This document shows, one piece after another, positions 17,173 to 25,702 of a DNA stretch of 64,000 nt. This DNA comes from Hymenobacter citatus (GTDB lineage Bacteria; Bacteroidota; Bacteroidia; Cytophagales; Hymenobacteraceae): contig NZ_JACSCY010000005.1 in the NCBI RefSeq assembly GCF_014333615.1, forward strand, positions 1 to 64,000. Direction: 5' to 3'. Below the pieces are notes generated by a model. That model ran no database searches, was not told where the DNA came from, and saw only the letters and a program-made list of their open reading frames with translations. Made by a program: the position numbers and the translations under genes. The number at the start of each line of letters is the position of its first letter. Positions within the stretch are counted from its first letter, which is position 1.

Positions 17173-17871
17173 ATGAAAGTAGAAATCTGGTCTGATATCA
17201 TGTGTCCGTTTTGCTACATCGGCAAGCGGAAGTTTGAAGCCGGCCTGGCCAAGTTTGCCCACGCCGATACCGTAGAAGTGCAGTGGCACAGCTTCGAGCT
17301 GGACCCCAACATGCAGCACACGCCCGGCCAAACTATTCACGAGCTGCTGGCTGAGCGCAAGGGCGTATCCGTAGCACAGGGCAAGCAGATGAACGACCAC
17401 ATGGCCGGCATTGCCGCCGAGGTAGGGCTGCAGTACGATTTTGACCGCGTTATTCCCAACAACACGTTTCTGGCCCACCGCTTCCTGCACCTGGCCGCCG
17501 CCCAGGGCAAAGGCAACGAAGCCGAGGAGCGCGTCTTTGCGGCCTACTTCACCGAAGGCAAAGACGTAGGCGACCTCGACACGCTGGCTCAGCTCGGCGC
17601 CGACCTCGGCCTGGATGCCGCCGAGGTGAAAGCCACCCTCCAAACCGACGCCTACGCCCAGCAAGTACGCTACGACGAGTACCAGGCCCAGCAAATCAAC
17701 GTGCGCGGCGTGCCCTACTTCGTTTTCGATGACAAGTACGCCGTGTCGGGCGCCCAGCCCGCTGAGCTGTTCCAGGAAGTGCTGGAGAAGGTGTGGGAGG
17801 AAAACCACCCCGCCCCTACCCTGGTAGCCGGTCAGGATGGCGCGGCCTGTGATGTAGACGGCAACTGCTAG
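17173..17871 (+). CDS. DsbA-family oxidoreductase, FrnE-like
   Basis: A 232-residue cytoplasmic thioredoxin-fold protein without a signal peptide. The N-terminal motif SDIMCPFCYIG has the CPFC redox pair, and the cis-Pro segment INVRGVPYFVFDDKYAVSGAQP is typical of FrnE, as are the helical insertion and the EAEERVFAAYF segment. FrnE proteins are disulfide isomerases or oxidoreductases linked to oxidative-stress tolerance (as in Deinococcus). This copy ends in a Cys-containing tail (AACDVDGNC), which might form a second redox pair. It is monocistronic and followed by palindrome G. Confidence 0.93.
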   Translation: MKVEIWSDIMCPFCYIGKRKFEAGLAKFAHADTVEVQWHSFELDPNMQHTPGQTIHELLAERKGVSVAQGKQMNDHMAGIAAEVGLQYDFDRVIPNNTFLAHRFLHLAAAQGKGNEAEERVFAAYFTEGKDVGDLDTLAQLGADLGLDAAEVKATLQTDAYAQQVRYDEYQAQQINVRGVPYFVFDDKYAVSGAQPAELFQEVLEKVWEENHPAPTLVAGQDGAACDVDGNC

Positions 17872-17907
17872 GTTTCTAAGCAATTGGTTAGAGTAACCAC
17901 TGCACAA

Positions 17908-17988
17908 TGTAGAGACGCATACTTGCGTCTCGTCGTTGAACGACTACCCGTATCGTTCAACGACGAGACGCAAGTATGCGTCTCTACA
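17908..17988. repeat. family G palindromic element
   Basis: A perfect 36-base inverted repeat (17908-17943 and 17953-17988) with a 9-base loop. Each arm carries its own hairpin, GAGACGC-atactt-GCGTCTC, so two hairpin units face each other. It lies between two genes of the same orientation (FrnE-like and molybdopterin oxidoreductase). Confidence 0.95.
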
Positions 17989-18035
17989 GCATTCTAACTA
18001 CCTTTTAGCTAACCTAAACAGCCTCTTAGACCGTC

Positions 18036-18650
18036 ATGCCTCCTACCTTCTTCAACCAAGGCTTTCAGCGCAAGCGACCCAGCAACCACAAGCTGCCGCC
18101 TGGCCAGTACGAAACGCATGATTTTCCGGTGCTCTCGGCCGGGCCTACCCCACGCATTGCGCTGGACAAGTGGACGTTCACGTTGGAAGGACTAGTGGAA
18201 GAACCCAAAAAATGGAGCTGGCAGGAGTTCAACGCCCTACCCCAGCAGGACTTCAACCCCGATATTCATTGCGTGACGCAGTGGTCGAAGTTTGACACTA
18301 AGTGGCGGGGCGTGAGTTTGGACACGCTGCTGGAACACGTGCAGCTACGGCCGGAAGCTCGCTACGTGATGGCCACTTCGTACGGCGGCTATACGACCAA
18401 TCTGCCTCTGGCTGATCTACGGGACGGCAAGGCCTTCATCGGCCTCACCTACGATGGCCAGCCTCTGACGCCCGAGCACGGTGGCCCCGCCCGCCTGGTG
18501 GTGCCGCACCTCTATTTCTGGAAAAGCGCCAAGTGGATTACCAGCCTGCGTTTCATGGCCGAAGATGAGCCAGGCTTCTGGGAACGCGCCGGCTACAGCA
18601 TGTACGGCGACCCGTGGAAGGCCCAGCGCTACGCCGACGATGATGAGTAA
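18036..18650 (+). CDS. molybdopterin-dependent sulfite-oxidase-like oxidoreductase
   Basis: A 204-residue protein of the sulfite-oxidase/YedY (MsrP catalytic) fold, in the short bacterial form. Visible features are the N-terminal LDKWTFTLEGLVEEP segment, the molybdenum-ligand Cys in IHCVTQWSKFDTKW (Cys near 79), the strand YGGYTTNLPLADL, and HGGPARLVVPHLYFWKSAKWI, which shapes the molybdopterin pocket. There is no Tat or Sec signal, so it is probably cytoplasmic. Its stop codon overlaps the start of a flavin-dependent reductase gene by eight bases, which suggests translational coupling and an electron-transfer partnership. The substrate is unknown; small sulfoxides or related compounds are possible. 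Confidence 0.9.
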   Translation: MPPTFFNQGFQRKRPSNHKLPPGQYETHDFPVLSAGPTPRIALDKWTFTLEGLVEEPKKWSWQEFNALPQQDFNPDIHCVTQWSKFDTKWRGVSLDTLLEHVQLRPEARYVMATSYGGYTTNLPLADLRDGKAFIGLTYDGQPLTPEHGGPARLVVPHLYFWKSAKWITSLRFMAEDEPGFWERAGYSMYGDPWKAQRYADDDE

Positions 18651-19383
18651 GCTGGACTGGCAGCGGGCCACCGTTACGGCCATTCACGCCGAAACGCCCC
18701 GCGTGAAAACGTTCACACTCAGCCTACCCCACTGGACGCCCCACTTACCCGGCCAGCACTATACTCTGCGCCTCACCGCCCCCGACGGCTACCAGGCCGA
18801 GCGTAGCTACTCCGTAGCCTCCCCACCCGAGCAACCCGACGAGATTGAGCTAACAGTAGAAGCCGTGGAGGAAGGCGAGGTTTCGGGCTACCTGTTTGAA
18901 GGCGTGGAGGTAGACGACGAGCTGGAAGTACGTGGCCCGATAGGCGGCTACTTCGTGTGGCGCGCAACAGCAACAGCCCGGCCGTTACTGCTGGTAGCTG
19001 GTGGCTCGGGTGTGGTGCCGCTGATGGCCATGCTGCGCCACCGTCAGCGCGCGATGCTGCGCAACCCCACGGTACTGCTGTTCAGCATCCGCACGCCGGA
19101 AGAGGTTATTTATCGGCAGGAGCTGGAAGCAATGACCGCCTCCGATCCTACCTTTACTCTGCTGCTGGACTACACCCGTCAGGCCCCCGATGGCTGGTCG
19201 GGCTACCACCGCCGCATCGATACAGCGCTGCTAACAGAGGTAGTAAAGCGGTTTGCTGCCGCGCCCGAATGCTACGTGTGTGGGCCTACGGGATTGGTAG
19301 AAAGCGTCGCTACCGGCTTGCAGAATCTGGGCCTACCCGCCGAGGACATCAGAACCGAGCGGTTTGGGCCGACGGGTGGGTGA
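18643..19383 (+). CDS. FAD/NAD(P)H ferredoxin-reductase-type oxidoreductase
   Basis: The product is about 246 residues of the ferredoxin-NADP reductase fold. FAD-binding is shown by ERSYSVAS (the R-x-Y-S motif), the NAD(P) site by LLVAGGSGVVPLMAML, and the C-terminal CGPTGLVESV segment is also typical. I use the ATG at 18643, which overlaps the upstream stop in ATGAGTAA; another ATG lies directly before it. There is no 2Fe-2S domain at the C-terminus, so electrons probably pass from NAD(P)H through FAD to a partner. The overlap with the molybdopterin oxidoreductase gene makes that enzyme the likely partner. Confidence 0.9.
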   Translation: MSKLDWQRATVTAIHAETPRVKTFTLSLPHWTPHLPGQHYTLRLTAPDGYQAERSYSVASPPEQPDEIELTVEAVEEGEVSGYLFEGVEVDDELEVRGPIGGYFVWRATATARPLLLVAGGSGVVPLMAMLRHRQRAMLRNPTVLLFSIRTPEEVIYRQELEAMTASDPTFTLLLDYTRQAPDGWSGYHRRIDTALLTEVVKRFAAAPECYVCGPTGLVESVATGLQNLGLPAEDIRTERFGPTGG

Positions 19384-19395
19384 TGTAACTTTGTC

Positions 19396-19507
19396 TGTCA
19401 TCCTTTATCTAGCGTCCGCTTGCGAAGGACCTTCTCACGCGTGAACAAGTCGTTGCTACGCTCATCGTTCCAGCGTGAGAAGGTCCTTGGCTGTGCTCAG
19501 GATGACA
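19396..19507. repeat. family A palindromic element A3
   Basis: The element runs from TGTCATCC at 19396 to GGATGACA ending at 19507. The inner arms GAAGGACCTTCTCACGCGTGAAC / CGTGAGAAGGTCCTT are well paired. The left apex is irregular (TTTATCTAGCGTCCGCTT), so the two units have diverged. It lies between convergent genes. Confidence 0.88.
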
Positions 19508-19514
19508 ACGTTTT

Positions 19515-20057
19515 CTAAAACGGACTCACAAAATCTTTCAGCAACGGCAGCACCTGATCTTTTGCCGACACGGTGGCGTCCGTCACGCCCCAGTCGATAC
19601 CCAGCGCGGGGTCGTTCCAGCGCAGGCCGCCTTCGGCTTGCGGGGCGTAGTAGTTGGTGCACTTATAGAGAAACAACGTGTTGTCTTCCAGCGCCGTGAA
19701 GCCGTGGGCGAAGCCGACCGGCACGTAAAACATATTATACCGTTTGGCATCCAGCTCCACGGTTACGTGCTGGCCGTAGGTAGGCGAATCTTTGCGGATG
19801 TCCACAATCACGTCGAGGGCGCGGCCGGCTGCTACGCGCACCAGCTTGGCTTGAGCAAAGGGCGGCGCCTGAAAGTGCAGGCCTCGCACCACACCCCGGT
19901 CGGAGCGCGACTGGTTGTCTTGCACCCAGTCGCCGACAATGCCGGCGGCGGCCATTTTCTCAGCGCTGAACGACTCGAAAAAGGCACCGCGGGCGTCCCC
20001 AAATACGCGGGGCAACACCTCTACTACACCTGCAATATCAAAGTACTTGAATTCCAT
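19515..20057 (-). CDS. rfbC: dTDP-4-dehydrorhamnose 3,5-epimerase
   Basis: RmlC/RfbC, 180 residues, the usual length. The family signature is clear: VFGDARGAFFESF near the N-terminus, QDNQSRSDRGVVRGLHFQ with the catalytic His in RGLHFQ (near 61), DVIVDIRKDSPTYG, FYVPVGFAHGF and the catalytic Tyr/Lys region LYKCTNYYAP, then GGLRWNDPALGIDW. The enzyme epimerises dTDP-4-keto-6-deoxy-glucose at C3 and C5 on the way to dTDP-L-rhamnose for surface polysaccharide. The other rml genes are not in the window. A glycosyltransferase gene lies just upstream on the same strand, so surface-glycan assembly is the likely context. Confidence 0.95.
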   Translation of the reverse strand: MEFKYFDIAGVVEVLPRVFGDARGAFFESFSAEKMAAAGIVGDWVQDNQSRSDRGVVRGLHFQAPPFAQAKLVRVAAGRALDVIVDIRKDSPTYGQHVTVELDAKRYNMFYVPVGFAHGFTALEDNTLFLYKCTNYYAPQAEGGLRWNDPALGIDWGVTDATVSAKDQVLPLLKDFVSPF

Positions 20058-20105
20058 GTATCACTAATTAAGCAGTAAAGACAGCCGCTTTTTCGACTGT
20101 GAAAG

Positions 20106-21236
20106 TTACACCGGCTGGCGGCCTGGGCGCGTTATCTCGTCCACAATGCGCAGGTACTTATCCAGCACCAGTTGCTCATCAAATTTATCCACGGCTAGCT
20201 GGCGGCTGGCGTGACCCATCTGGGCCAGGTCGGTATCGGAGAGCTGTTGTACTTGCAGCATTTTTTCGGCCAGATCAGCAGCATCGCGTACTTGGCAGAG
20301 CAGGCCGTTGTAGCCAGGCACTACGGTTTCGCGGCAGCCAGGCACGTCGGTAGTTACAATGGGCTTGCCCATGGCGGCGGCTTCGAGCAGGGTTTTGGGC
20401 GTGCCCTCGCGGTAGCTGGCCAGCACCACGCAATCGGCCTCCCGGATGAGGGCGGCCACGTCGTCGGAAGTGCCCAGGTACTCGATATTGCCGGCTTGCA
20501 GCCACTGCTCGAAGATGGCACGCTTCACGCCTACCCCCCCGCTTTCATCGATACCGCCCAGCAGTTGCACGCGCGTGCCGGGCACGGCCTGGCGCACCAG
20601 TCGGGCAGCCTCAAAATACTCCTCGACACCTTTCTCGTAGAGCACCCGCGCAATCATCAGAAACGTGAAGGGGGTATTGCGCGTGAACGTTGTGGCGGGC
20701 TGAAACCGCGTGACATCAACGCCCGAGCCGGGTAGCAAATCGGTGATGCCGGGTGCTACCAACCGGTACTGCAGGAACAGCTGCCGGTCGTCGCCGTTCT
20801 GGAAAAACACCCGCTTCGGAAACCGAAAGGCGAACCGGTAGAGCCCCAGCGCCACCCGGCTCACCAAATTGCGCACGATAAACACCGTACCCAGCCCCGA
20901 CACGTTATTGACGCTGGGAATGCCCGCCAGCTTGGCGGCCAGCGTGCCGTAGATGTTGGGCTTGATGGTGTAGTGCAGCACCACATCGGGCCGCTCGCGG
21001 CGGTAGAGGCGGTAGAAGCGCTGTGTGAGCTGGGCATCCTTAGCGGGGTTGGTGCCTTTGTTTTCCATCAGAATGGGCACAAACCGGCAGCCCAGCTCGG
21101 TTTCCAGGCGTTGGGAGTAGTCGTCGGGGGGCGCAATGGCCAGCACCTCGTGGCCGGCGGCTTGCAGGGCTTTCACCAGACTACGCCGGAAATTCCAGAT
21201 ATTCCAGGAAGTATTGAGTACGATGGCAACGCGCAT
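20106..21236 (-). CDS. glycosyltransferase family 4 (PglA-like)
   Basis: A GT-B fold glycosyltransferase of 376 residues. The N-terminal domain begins VAIVLNTSWNIWNFRRSLV and includes HYTIKPNIYGTLAA and NNVSGLGTVF, typical of the PglA/WbnK-like GT4 group. The C-terminal domain has LLPGSGVDVTRF, the GT4 motif YREGTPKTLLEAAAMGKPI with the E-x7-E pattern, and TTDVPGCRETV. It transfers a sugar from a nucleotide donor to a lipid-linked or surface glycan in the cytoplasm. It is followed 48 bases later by rfbC in the same direction, so a small surface-sugar operon is likely. Confidence 0.9.
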   Translation of the reverse strand: MRVAIVLNTSWNIWNFRRSLVKALQAAGHEVLAIAPPDDYSQRLETELGCRFVPILMENKGTNPAKDAQLTQRFYRLYRRERPDVVLHYTIKPNIYGTLAAKLAGIPSVNNVSGLGTVFIVRNLVSRVALGLYRFAFRFPKRVFFQNGDDRQLFLQYRLVAPGITDLLPGSGVDVTRFQPATTFTRNTPFTFLMIARVLYEKGVEEYFEAARLVRQAVPGTRVQLLGGIDESGGVGVKRAIFEQWLQAGNIEYLGTSDDVAALIREADCVVLASYREGTPKTLLEAAAMGKPIVTTDVPGCRETVVPGYNGLLCQVRDAADLAEKMLQVQQLSDTDLAQMGHASRQLAVDKFDEQLVLDKYLRIVDEITRPGRQPV

Positions 21237-21351
21237 AAGCTCAGGATTCGGCCCGTAAAGGTAGCGGCCCTGCGCAAGTACGGCGCCAACTTGCGCGCTT
21301 TTCTGCCGTAGCCGGTAGCAGTTTGGTTACTTTGTGCTTTGTTTTGTTGTT

Positions 21352-21789
21352 ATGGCTGCTATGAATGTTTTCCTACCGCGCGCTGTATGGGGCGGCCTGT
21401 TGCTTGGCAGTTTGGCCGGATTGGGAGGCTGCCAGTCGGCCGACACCACGCGGGCTGCGCCGGCGGTTTCGGTGTCGCCGGCGGGCACTACGGTTGTTAC
21501 GGCCACCGACTCAGCGGGTGTGCCCACGGCCATTGTGAGCACATTGAACCAGGATGCCCTGGCGGCCGGCCACGCTATTTACACGCAACGCTGCGCCGTA
21601 TGCCACGGCGAGGACGGCCGCAAACAAGCCAACGGTGCCCACGACCTCACCAAGAGCAACCTCAATACCACCGGCCGTATATATATGGTGAAAAACGGCC
21701 TGGGCAAAATGCCTGGTTTCAAAGACCAGCTCAGCGACGCTGAAATTGAGCAGGTAGTGGCGTATTCGCTGACGCTTACGAGTGACTGA
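21352..21789 (+). CDS. c-type cytochrome lipoprotein
   Basis: The product is about 145 residues from the ATG at 21352. It starts with a hydrophobic signal ending in the lipobox-like LAGLGGCQS, followed by a Ser/Thr/Ala-rich linker of some 45 residues. The cytochrome c domain then begins AGHAIYTQRCAVCHGEDG, with the heme motif CAVCH, and has the axial Met in GLGKMPGFKDQL. The end ISDAEIEQVVAYSL-type helix is the usual C-terminal one. The role is electron transfer on the periplasmic side of the membrane. No partner oxidase is next to it. Confidence 0.93.
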   Translation: MAAMNVFLPRAVWGGLLLGSLAGLGGCQSADTTRAAPAVSVSPAGTTVVTATDSAGVPTAIVSTLNQDALAAGHAIYTQRCAVCHGEDGRKQANGAHDLTKSNLNTTGRIYMVKNGLGKMPGFKDQLSDAEIEQVVAYSLTLTSD

Positions 21790-21790
21790 G

Positions 21791-21852
21791 TGTTTTTCTG
21801 TCATCCTTCGTCGCCGCTTGATACGCGGAATGCTCAGGATGACAGAAAAACA
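21791..21852. repeat. truncated single-unit family A element A4
   Basis: Only one hairpin unit is left: TGTTTTTCTGTCATCC / GGATGACAGAAAAACA around the apex that A2 also carries. The central part of family A (GAAGGACCTT..., second unit) is absent. It lies between two genes of the same direction, and its T-rich outer arms could act as an intrinsic terminator after the cytochrome gene. Confidence 0.9.
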
Positions 21853-21904
21853 ACCATCCAATCACTCAACCATTTAACAATAAACTTATTAACCCATCCA
21901 TACT

Positions 21905-23248
21905 TTGAGTTCTAAATCTGAATCTAAACGCCGCCAAAACAGCACCCGCCACCCTGGCGCCACCGATACGGTGAAGGGCCGGGCGGGCCGCATTCTGGCC
22001 AAAGGCAACAAAGACGCTACCTACGACACGAGCCAGGAACAGGAAACTGCCGTGCTGGTAGCCGTACCCGATAAGCGCCAACCCAATACTACCACGCAAG
22101 AATACCTCGACGAGCTGGCTTTCTTGACCGAAACCGCCGGTGCACAAGTGGTAAAACGCTTTGTGCAGCGCCTAGAAAAGCCCGACATCCGCACGTTTGT
22201 GGGCGAGGGAAAGTTGGCCGAAATTAAGGCCTACGTGAATCACTCGGGCGCCAGCATGGTCATTTTTGATGATGACCTGTCGCCCTCACAGCTACGCAAC
22301 TTGGAGGCCGAGCTGAAGGTGAAAATTGTGGACCGCTCGCTGCTGATTATCGACATCTTTGCCCGCCGGGCAAAGTCGGCCACGGCGCGCACGCAGGTAG
22401 AGCTGGCGCAGTACCAGTACCTGCTGCCCCGCCTTACCGGCCTCTGGACGCACTTGGACAAGCAGCGCGGCGGGGGAGTAAGCCAACGCGGACCAGGTGA
22501 AACAGAAATCGAGACCGACCGCCGCGTGGTGCGCGACCGGATTTCCTTCCTGAAAGAAAAGCTGAAGGACTTCGACAAGCAGAGCGTTACGCAGCGCAAG
22601 TCGCGCACCGGCTTGGTGCGGGTAGCGCTGGTGGGCTACACCAACGTGGGCAAGAGCACCATCATGAACCTGCTGTCCCGCTCCGATGTGTTTGCCGAAA
22701 ACAAGCTCTTCGCTACCGTCGACTCCACGGTGCGCAAGGTGGTACTGGACACGGTACCGTTCCTGCTCTCCGATACGGTAGGATTTATCCGCAAGCTCCC
22801 TACCCGCCTAATTGAGAGCTTCAAGAGCACCCTGGATGAGATTCGCGAAGCCGACCTGCTCATGCACGTGGTCGACATCTCGCACCCGTCGTTTGAGGAG
22901 CACATTGAGGTAGTGAACGACACACTAAAAGACATCGGCGCTGCCGATAAGCCCATCCTGCTGGTGTTCAACAAAATAGACCAGTACAACCCCGACGCCG
23001 AGGCGGGCCTCGACCCTGATGGCGGCTTCGAGGACATGAACCCCGACGAGGAGGAAGGCACCCTGATCCGCCCTACCCTGGAGCAGCTGCAAGCCACCTA
23101 CATGGCCAAAATGCACGACCCGGTGATTTTCATCTCGGCCCAGGAGCGCGAAAACATCGACGAGCTGCGGGCTTTGCTGGTGCGCAAGGTAGGCGAGCTG
23201 CACCGCCAGCGCTACCCCAACCAACAGGACTACGACGAGGCGGAGTAA
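21905..23248 (+). CDS. hflX: GTPase HflX
   Basis: HflX, 447 residues, a ribosome-binding GTPase that splits stalled 70S or 100S particles. The N-terminal nucleotide-binding-like domain shows FVGEGKLAEIKAY and VDRSLLIIDIFARRAKSA. The linker has the HflX signature RGGGVSQRGPGETEIETDRR. The GTPase domain has G1 GYTNVGKST, G3 DTVGFI and G4 NKID. An acidic insertion of roughly 35 residues (about 368-402, with DPDGGFEDMNPDEEEG) separates G4 from G5 (ISAQE), which is longer than in many HflX. The start is a TTG at 21905; no upstream ATG keeps the frame. Confidence 0.95.
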   Translation: MSSKSESKRRQNSTRHPGATDTVKGRAGRILAKGNKDATYDTSQEQETAVLVAVPDKRQPNTTTQEYLDELAFLTETAGAQVVKRFVQRLEKPDIRTFVGEGKLAEIKAYVNHSGASMVIFDDDLSPSQLRNLEAELKVKIVDRSLLIIDIFARRAKSATARTQVELAQYQYLLPRLTGLWTHLDKQRGGGVSQRGPGETEIETDRRVVRDRISFLKEKLKDFDKQSVTQRKSRTGLVRVALVGYTNVGKSTIMNLLSRSDVFAENKLFATVDSTVRKVVLDTVPFLLSDTVGFIRKLPTRLIESFKSTLDEIREADLLMHVVDISHPSFEEHIEVVNDTLKDIGAADKPILLVFNKIDQYNPDAEAGLDPDGGFEDMNPDEEEGTLIRPTLEQLQATYMAKMHDPVIFISAQERENIDELRALLVRKVGELHRQRYPNQQDYDEAE

Positions 23249-23252
23249 ATTT

Positions 23253-23375
23253 AAAAACCGCCTGTCATCCTGAGCGCAGCGAAGGACCTTCTCAAAGCAA
23301 AACGAGTCGTTTGATACGTCTATCGTTCTGCCGTGAGAAGGTCCTTCGCTGCGCTCAGGATGACAGGCGGTTTTT
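23253..23375. repeat. family A palindromic element A5
   Basis: A long inverted repeat begins AAAAACCGCCTGTCATCC and ends GGATGACAGGCGGTTTTT. The outer A-run and T-run give it the form of a bidirectional intrinsic terminator. Inside lie the inverted units GAGCGCAGCGAAGGACCTTCTCA / TGAGAAGGTCCTTCGCTGCGCTC. It is between convergent genes, 5 bases after hflX. Confidence 0.95.
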
Positions 23376-23383
23376 ATAGCAAC

Positions 23384-25426
23384 TTACTTCGAGAAGCGGT
23401 AGACGTGGTTACCTACGCGCAGCAGGTACAGTCCATTTGCCGGCAGATTGGCCACCGAAATACGTAGCTCGGCACCCGGCAATGCTGTTCCGCGTTGCAC
23501 CACCTGGCCAGCCGCGTTCAGCACTGTGTATGCGGTTTCATTGGGTAGGGACGTAGCAAACCGCACCGCCACCTCGCTGGTAGCGGGGTTGGGGTAGAGC
23601 ATGCCAGCCGCTGTGGCCAGCTGCACGGCCACCACCGGGCTGAGGTGGGCTGTCTGGTCGAGGTCGAGCTGGCGCAGGCGGTAGTAGATGCGGCCACCCA
23701 GATCGGAAGTCGGGTCGAGGAAGGTGTAGCTGCGGGCGCTGGTGCTATTGCCCTGCGCCGCCACCTGCCCCACGGCCTCAAACAACCGCCCATCGAGGCT
23801 ACGCTCCACTACGAACTGGGCACTATTCTTCTCCGAAGCTGTAGCCCAGCGCAGGGCTACCTGCTGTTTTTGCGCCGTAGCCGTGAAGCTGGTTAGCTCT
23901 ACTGGCAATACTATAGGAGCAATTACCAGGCAGCTGCCGTTGTTGTAGGTGATGTTGTTGGACTGATTACGCGCAATCAGGCCCACGGCATAGGTGTTCA
24001 CCGTTACTACGTCGCCGATGTTGCCCGACCACTTGTGCGCCCCCTCGGCCGAGTTGATGCCATACGGGTTTTGCTGAGGTGCAGGGAAATTGGCCAAATT
24101 AGCATCATCCCAGAAAGCGTAGTCGATGTTGCCGGTGTTGCCGGGCCGCACCTCCCGGATAATGATGCCACCAGTGTTGTTCTCCGCATCGAAGATGGGA
24201 AAGTTGACTGGTCCTACCCCGCTGGAGTAGGTGATGTTGATGCTGCCGGAAGGCATGGAAGCGCCCGTGTCGGAAGTACCATCCCAGTCGAACTGGTTGT
24301 CGCCTTTCTGCGTCAGGCCTTCCAGCAGCCGGTCGGTAGCGGCTTCGTAGGTTTTGTTGTTGTTGCCATCGATGAAGATGGTGCCGAAACCAGTCTGATC
24401 GACGCGCAGCGTAAAAATAGCTCCTTTATTATCAGAGCGGCAACTCGTGCTGATGGTAGGGGCCGCAGGGCGAATGGTGGTGGGGTAAACAGCTGGATCC
24501 GGATCATTCACAAACAGCTTATACTCGGCCGTATTAAAAGACCCGCTGCGGCTTTTGCGCCAGTCCTTGTAGGTACCAGACGCTTTACTGACACCGTACG
24601 AGTTGGCCGTTAGGAGTACGCCCCAGGGCTGCATTCCTGCGTAGTCTACCCGCTTGATGAAGTAAGTGCCGTCGTAGTTAGGATTCGGAATGAGGGGGTA
24701 GAGCGAAAAGGAATTGGCCAGCCGGGCTACGTCGGAACCAGCTGTGAAGCCCCAGCTCTGCGAGTACAATCGGCCCGGTTTCTCGCCAGTTGCAGACCGC
24801 ACCGTTACGTCCCAGATATCATAGGCCGTACGCACTTTGGCAGCGGGGCTACCATCAGTATTTACAGCCATGAGCTCCAACCAGAATTCCTGAGCGCTAC
24901 CCGTACTATTGGTATAGGACAGTGGGTTATAGCCACCCGCAACAGCGCCGTTGTAGTTGGGCCCTACACTAGCCTGCGCGTAGTTGTCGATAACACCGGG
25001 GCCTGCCGCCAACAGCGCATTGTTAGGGTTAGTACCCGTCGCCGGGTTGATCTGCGTAGTCATGACCGTATTAATGGTCGATGCTCCCGCTGGCGTGAAG
25101 CGCAGTTGAATGCGCAAAGATGCGTGTACCGTGTTGTAGTTCATGCGGTGCACACCGTAATACACGGTTTCATTGGGTTCTACGTGCACGTACATACGCT
25201 CGGCGGCGGGGCTACCCTCGTTCAGAAACTCCCGGGTGTTGCTGCCATCATTCTGCTGCAAATAACCCACGTAGTCGTTGGCTGTGTTGGCTGCGGTGCG
25301 AGCTGCCGTACCGGGCGTTAGGTTCTTAGAGCCTTCAGCCTTGGCCTCATACACAACAGTATGCAGCAATAATCCTAAAACGAGAATAAGCAATTTATTA
25401 CTCAAAAAGGTATAATATCTACGCAT
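23384..25426 (-). CDS. secreted T9SS cargo protein of unknown function
   Basis: The product is about 680 residues from the ATG at 25426, where a signal peptide begins (KLLILVLGLLLHTVVYEAKA). A domain family for the body (residues 30-530) is not recognised; it is rich in Asn, Thr and Gly with beta-strand character, and FIDGNNNKTYEA looks like a calcium-binding or T9SS-associated strand. A fibronectin-like segment then reads VELTSFTATAQKQQVALRW, as in many T9SS cargos. The C-terminal 75 residues are a type A sorting domain (YPNPATSEVAVRF, then NGLYLLRVG). The protein is therefore exported through T9SS and anchored on or released from the surface. Reading beyond 25426 gives an unlikely leader. 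Confidence 0.85.
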   Translation of the reverse strand: MRRYYTFLSNKLLILVLGLLLHTVVYEAKAEGSKNLTPGTAARTAANTANDYVGYLQQNDGSNTREFLNEGSPAAERMYVHVEPNETVYYGVHRMNYNTVHASLRIQLRFTPAGASTINTVMTTQINPATGTNPNNALLAAGPGVIDNYAQASVGPNYNGAVAGGYNPLSYTNSTGSAQEFWLELMAVNTDGSPAAKVRTAYDIWDVTVRSATGEKPGRLYSQSWGFTAGSDVARLANSFSLYPLIPNPNYDGTYFIKRVDYAGMQPWGVLLTANSYGVSKASGTYKDWRKSRSGSFNTAEYKLFVNDPDPAVYPTTIRPAAPTISTSCRSDNKGAIFTLRVDQTGFGTIFIDGNNNKTYEAATDRLLEGLTQKGDNQFDWDGTSDTGASMPSGSINITYSSGVGPVNFPIFDAENNTGGIIIREVRPGNTGNIDYAFWDDANLANFPAPQQNPYGINSAEGAHKWSGNIGDVVTVNTYAVGLIARNQSNNITYNNGSCLVIAPIVLPVELTSFTATAQKQQVALRWATASEKNSAQFVVERSLDGRLFEAVGQVAAQGNSTSARSYTFLDPTSDLGGRIYYRLRQLDLDQTAHLSPVVAVQLATAAGMLYPNPATSEVAVRFATSLPNETAYTVLNAAGQVVQRGTALPGAELRISVANLPANGLYLLRVGNHVYRFSK

Positions 25427-25702
25427 CGATTTGACTACTTGAATTTTCGGCAGCAAAATTCCCTTTGCATTGAATATAAACCAATACATATATCTTATAT
25501 GATTTATAAATATTCCCACTATTGAGAGTTCATTCTCGAATTGAACCACATCTGTAGTCCCTACTTTTCGCCCTTACTTGTGCCCGGCTGCCTATATCGG
25601 CTCTCTTCTTGCAGACGACCTAGCCATAGCCTTACCCGACCCATATAACCATTTCGGCTGGGCCGTAGTAAAGAGACGTGCCTACCCACCGTGCCCCTAC
25701 CC

